In this document: positions 6,316 through 8,789 of the stretch, piece by piece | Layout of the letters: every line of letters begins with the position of its first letter | How positions within the stretch are numbered: position 1 is the first letter of the stretch | Assembly: GCA_903927685.1 (NCBI GenBank) | Contig: CAIYOB010001658.1 | Coordinates: 1-8,789 of the forward strand | Length of the DNA stretch: 8,789 nt | DNA from: an uncultured Planctomycetaceae bacterium | GTDB taxonomy: Bacteria > Planctomycetota > Planctomycetia > Pirellulales > Pirellulaceae | Reading direction: 5' to 3' | The notes under the pieces: model-generated | What the model was told of the DNA's origin: nothing | The model's input: the letters and a program-made list of their open reading frames with translations, nothing else | Databases searched by the model: none | Translations under genes and position numbers: made by a program

Positions 6316-7653
6316 ATGAGCACTCACGACCAGGCCGCGTCGCATCTGGCTGCCGCCTTGACCTACGGGCGCTGGCAGGTTGCTGAATTGGTCGCACACG
6401 GCCAGGACGCGTTCGGCCAGCGCGGGCGCTGGCTGCGTCCGCTGGCCCAGCGACTGGTTCTGGCCCTGGGCGAAAACCGCCGCCCCAGCCGGCGGCGGGT
6501 GTTTGAGTTCCTGCGGCAAGATCCGGGCTTTCGCCGCGTTTGCCGCCAACGCGACCTGCGGCCCACCGGCCTGCAGCGACGTCGACCCGAGATGGTTCCG
6601 GCGGACGGCCCGCCTGCCGAGTGGGACATCCCGCCGCTGGTCACCCTGGGTGAGTTGGCCGCTTGGCTGACGCTGAGGCCCGAGGAATTGGACTGGTTCG
6701 CCGACCAACGGCAGCAGGAACGGCTCTTGCCTGCCGGACCCCTGCGGCACTACCAGTACTACTGGCTGTCCAAGCGGCTGGGGGGAAGTGCCCGGCTGGT
6801 CGAAGCTCCCAGGCGTCGGCTGAAAGCCCTGCAACGGCGCATCCTGCACGAGATCCTGGACCGGATTCCGCCGCACGCCGCGGCCCATGGATTCCGTCCG
6901 GGGCGGTCGATTGCCAGTTTCGTCGCTCCGCATGCCGGCCAGTCCGTGGTCCTGAAGGTCGACTTGAAGGACTTTTTTCCGACGATCGGCAAGCCCCGGA
7001 TCGTCGCGTTGTTCCGCACGGCGGGCTATCCCGAGGACGTCGCGCAAGCGTTGGCGGCGCTGTGCACGAACCTGGTTCCCGACGACGTCTGGGAGCGATT
7101 TCCGCAGTACGGAGACGCGCGCGACCGCTGGCGGCACGAAGACCTGTATCGCCGGCCCCATCTGCCCCAGGGCGCTCCCACGTCCCCGGCGCTTGCCAAC
7201 CTGTGCAGCTTTCGTCTGGACTGCCGCCTGGCCGGCCTGGCGCGCGCGGTCGGCGGCCAGTACACACGCTACGCCGACGATCTGCTGTTCTCCGGCCCGG
7301 ACGCGCTGGCGCGAGCCATCCCGCGGTTCCAGGCCACCGTCGCTGTCATCGTCAGTGAAGAGGGGTTCGCCGTCAACGGCCGGAAGACGCGGGTCATGCA
7401 CCAGGGCGTTCGCCAGACGGCCGCGGGACTGGTTTTCAACCAGCACGCCAACATCGCCCGGGACGAATACGATCGACTCAAGGCCACCCTGCACAATTGC
7501 GTGCGTCAAGGACCGGCCAGCCAAAACCGCGACGCACGGCCCGATTTCCGCGCGTACCTCGAAGGCCGCGTGGGGTTCGTCGAGTCCGTGAATCCAGCGC
7601 GGGGGGAACGCCTGCGGTTCCTTTTCGAGCGGATCGCCTGGCCGACCGATTGA
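6316..7653 (+). CDS. Retron-type reverse transcriptase
   Basis: A 445-residue reverse transcriptase that should prime from the retron RNA's branching G and copy the msd. RT motifs in order: LRHYQYYWL from about 143; fingers motif RLVEAPRRRLKALQRRIL; HGFRPGRSI at 191-199; a degenerate retron region-X site (FVAPH at 202-206 for NAxxH); motif A VDLKDFFP with D216; QGAPTSP at 285-291; YADD at 319-322 with catalytic D321 and D322; and TAAGLVFN at 368-375, matching the retron VTG thumb motif with AAG. Residues 1-140 form an unassigned extension. From memory, the overall layout resembles myxobacterial Mx162/Sa163-type retron enzymes. I chose the ATG at 6316 because the in-frame ATG at 6205 falls inside the msd and would translate the a2 arm. 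No clear ribosome-binding site precedes 6316. A group II intron maturase is unlikely: there is no X/En domain and no intron RNA. Confidence 0.92.
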   Translation: MSTHDQAASHLAAALTYGRWQVAELVAHGQDAFGQRGRWLRPLAQRLVLALGENRRPSRRRVFEFLRQDPGFRRVCRQRDLRPTGLQRRRPEMVPADGPPAEWDIPPLVTLGELAAWLTLRPEELDWFADQRQQERLLPAGPLRHYQYYWLSKRLGGSARLVEAPRRRLKALQRRILHEILDRIPPHAAAHGFRPGRSIASFVAPHAGQSVVLKVDLKDFFPTIGKPRIVALFRTAGYPEDVAQALAALCTNLVPDDVWERFPQYGDARDRWRHEDLYRRPHLPQGAPTSPALANLCSFRLDCRLAGLARAVGGQYTRYADDLLFSGPDALARAIPRFQATVAVIVSEEGFAVNGRKTRVMHQGVRQTAAGLVFNQHANIARDEYDRLKATLHNCVRQGPASQNRDARPDFRAYLEGRVGFVESVNPARGERLRFLFERIAWPTD

Positions 7654-7671
7654 CGAAATGGTCGGGTTGTC

Positions 7672-7797
7672 CCGCAGTGCCCGGTACTGATTGGTCAAGT
7701 GCCCCTGGAACTGTTGGATTTCGCCGTCGATCCGACGGCACAGCGGCTGATCGGCAACCCCGAACACGGCGGCGAACACATGATCGATCTGTTTTGA
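7672..7797 (+). pseudogene. C-terminal remnant of a retropepsin-like (clan AA) aspartic protease
   Basis: Immediately after the reverse transcriptase, and in the same frame past its TGA, about 41 residues read PQCPVLIGQVPLE, then LLDFAVDPTAQR, LIGNPEHGGEH and MIDLF, ending at a TGA (7795-7797). LIGQVPLE.LDF.VD..xQRLIGNP.HGG is the C-terminal signature I recall from small clan AA aspartic proteases of planctomycetes. The N-terminal half with the catalytic DTG is absent here and I do not find it upstream of the retron. I read this as a gene 3' end left by a deletion or by arrival of the retron. No start codon and ribosome-binding site suit it, so it is probably not expressed alone. Confidence 0.6.
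7723..7739. terminator. Perfect hairpin between convergent genes (possible transcript end)
   Basis: GCCGTCG (7723-7729) and CGACGGC (7733-7739) form a 7-bp perfect inverted repeat with an ATC loop, located between the reverse transcriptase and the convergent minus-strand gene. There is no T tract, and it lies within the protease remnant, so a role in termination is only possible. Confidence 0.2.
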
Positions 7798-7802
7798 GCG
7801 AC

Positions 7803-8735
7803 TCAGTGCATCTCAATCGCGCACGTGCCGATTCCGCCTCGATAGTAGTTGAACTGGACATTGGGGTGATCGGCCAGCAGCGACATCGGGACGGCCGAGT
7901 CGGGGAGCCGCTGGGCGATCATCAGGCACGTCAGGCGTTGGCCGAAGGCGTTGTCGTGCGTGCCGGCGTGCCAGATCGAAACCTTGTCGGCTTTCCATGT
8001 TTCGTACGGGCCGACGCTGACCGCTTGGGTGGGGACCAGCGAGATATTGCCGCCGCCGCTGGTGCGGGCATTCTGGGCGACGGTCAGCGGATGGAGATCG
8101 ACGACTCGCGTGGTCAGCTTGCGGTATTCCTCCGGCGGTGGCGGCGCGTCTTTCCACTTGCCCTTCCGCCGCGGTGGATCGTTGAACGCCCAATGCTTGA
8201 CGTCGCCTTGGCCGCCCTGCATCACGGCGCAGCGGACGCCGGCTTCCCAGCTGGCCCGATACGCGGCCGTGTCGGCTTTGGGAAAATGCAGATTCGCGTC
8301 CGGCATGCGGAGCTTCTTGTCGATGCGGTGAAAGCACATCGCCCGGTCGCAACGCTCGAAGGACAGCGGATGCGTGACCGGCACTTCGACTCCATCCACC
8401 ACCCACTCGTCCATGCCCCAGAAATGCCCCGCGCGGACGTCCAGTCCCAACTCGTTGACCAGCCGCGCGACCAGCGGCAACTGTTCCGTCGGCCCGATCG
8501 GTCCGCAGACGCCGACGGGATTGTCGGCGGTGGATTGCTTCCAGGCGTGAATGTACTCGAGCGCCTCGGCTAGGTAGAAATCCTCGAGCGTGTCGTATAG
8601 CACCACCTTGAATCCCGGCCGCGACAGCTTGGCCATTTTCTCCGGCGTCAGCCGTACCGTGTCCTCGATGATCTCCTGGTCCAGTGTCGTGTAGTCCCAC
8701 CAGTCCGGCGCAATGGCAGAGAGTTTCCGTGGCAT
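7803..8735 (-). CDS. Glucosamine-6-phosphate deaminase/isomerase-like protein (NagB fold, divergent)
   Basis: A 310-residue protein with the NagB/RpiA-like layout. It has a phosphate-loop-like [11 protein letters not shown] at 78-88, GMDEW at 107-111 (NagB: MDEY), [12 protein letters not shown] at 177-188 (NagB: NDGHIAFNEP), [16 protein letters not shown], and VPTQAVSVG near the C-terminal third. Compared with E. coli NagB, one extra residue separates the conserved D178 and H181, and the catalytic-loop Glu is replaced by D186. Activity may therefore differ from simple GlcN6P to Fru6P plus ammonia. No signal peptide is seen. AAAGGA (complement of 8743-8748), seven bases before the ATG at 8735, supports the start. 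It is convergent with the retron gene and appears intact; the sugar substrate is not certain. Confidence 0.72.
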   Translation of the reverse strand: MPRKLSAIAPDWWDYTTLDQEIIEDTVRLTPEKMAKLSRPGFKVVLYDTLEDFYLAEALEYIHAWKQSTADNPVGVCGPIGPTEQLPLVARLVNELGLDVRAGHFWGMDEWVVDGVEVPVTHPLSFERCDRAMCFHRIDKKLRMPDANLHFPKADTAAYRASWEAGVRCAVMQGGQGDVKHWAFNDPPRRKGKWKDAPPPPEEYRKLTTRVVDLHPLTVAQNARTSGGGNISLVPTQAVSVGPYETWKADKVSIWHAGTHDNAFGQRLTCLMIAQRLPDSAVPMSLLADHPNVQFNYYRGGIGTCAIEMH

Positions 8736-8789
8736 CGCAGATTCCTTTTTCGCAGAGGTCCCGACGAACGAATTCGCGAGCAGGGGGCG

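Noticed and set aside
6108..7653. Group II intron or diversity-generating retroelement
   Set aside because: No maturase X or endonuclease domain, no intron domain V-like hairpin, and no template/variable repeat pair were seen. The upstream RNA and QGAPTSP/YADD layout fit a retron.
5890..7779. Minus-strand open frame of 629 codons opposite the reverse transcriptase
   Set aside because: The reverse transcriptase on the plus strand has all catalytic motifs; this frame also runs through the structured RNA and the palindrome.
7497..8573. Plus-strand open frame of 358 codons overlapping the reverse transcriptase end and the NagB-like gene
   Set aside because: It is antisense to the NagB-like gene, which has conserved motifs and a good ribosome-binding site.
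1..8789. CRISPR array
   Set aside because: No series of regularly spaced direct repeats was seen; the only direct repeat found is the two-copy 13-mer at 6057-6100.

Overview
The window is high-GC bacterial DNA that looks chromosomal and most resembles a planctomycete (Pirellulales-like). Three things point there: the protein flavour, a long GC-rich palindrome built on a GGTGCCTGGGGTCGAG arm, and an aspartic-protease remnant ending in LIGNPEHGGEH, a type I associate with planctomycetes. The assignment rests on memory, not on a search. Coding density is high and all intact genes except the last are on the plus strand.

Layout. (1) 1-75: probable 3' end of an unidentified gene. (2) 199-2199: a short-spaced pair, a calcineurin-like metallophosphoesterase and a class II tRNA nucleotidyltransferase/poly(A) polymerase. 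(3) 2200-2344: intergenic leader with small inverted repeats. (4) 2345-5893: a three-gene run of a 62-residue unknown protein, selA and selB, the enzymatic and decoding half of the selenocysteine system. selC and selD are not visible here. (5) 5910-6016: a large two-tier palindrome, probably a dispersed intergenic repeat. (6) 6057-7653: a retron-like unit. A TTGACA hexamer and repeats precede a predicted structured RNA of about 176 nt (6108-6283). The ends of this RNA form a 19-bp a1/a2-type stem, and inside are two compact msr-like hairpins and one long msd-like hairpin. Thirty-two bases later a 445-residue retron-type reverse transcriptase (YADD active site) begins. (7) 7672-7797: C-terminal remnant of a retropepsin-like aspartic protease, in the same frame as the reverse transcriptase and just past its TGA. 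(8) 7803-8735, minus strand: a divergent glucosamine-6-phosphate deaminase/isomerase-fold protein, convergent with the retron.

How they work together. SelA converts Ser-tRNA(Sec) to Sec-tRNA(Sec), and SelB delivers it to UGA codons on the ribosome. The retron RNA and reverse transcriptase would jointly make a branched RNA-DNA molecule (msDNA), which I estimate at about 70-75 nt of DNA. No intact effector gene sits beside the retron. If this is a defence or regulatory system, its effector function lies in the roughly 140-residue N-terminal extension of the reverse transcriptase, is encoded elsewhere, or has been lost. The retron RNA is the most valuable item in the window because it is invisible to protein-based annotation. 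It also shows that translation of the reverse transcriptase should start at 6316 rather than at the upstream in-frame ATG at 6205, which lies inside the RNA.
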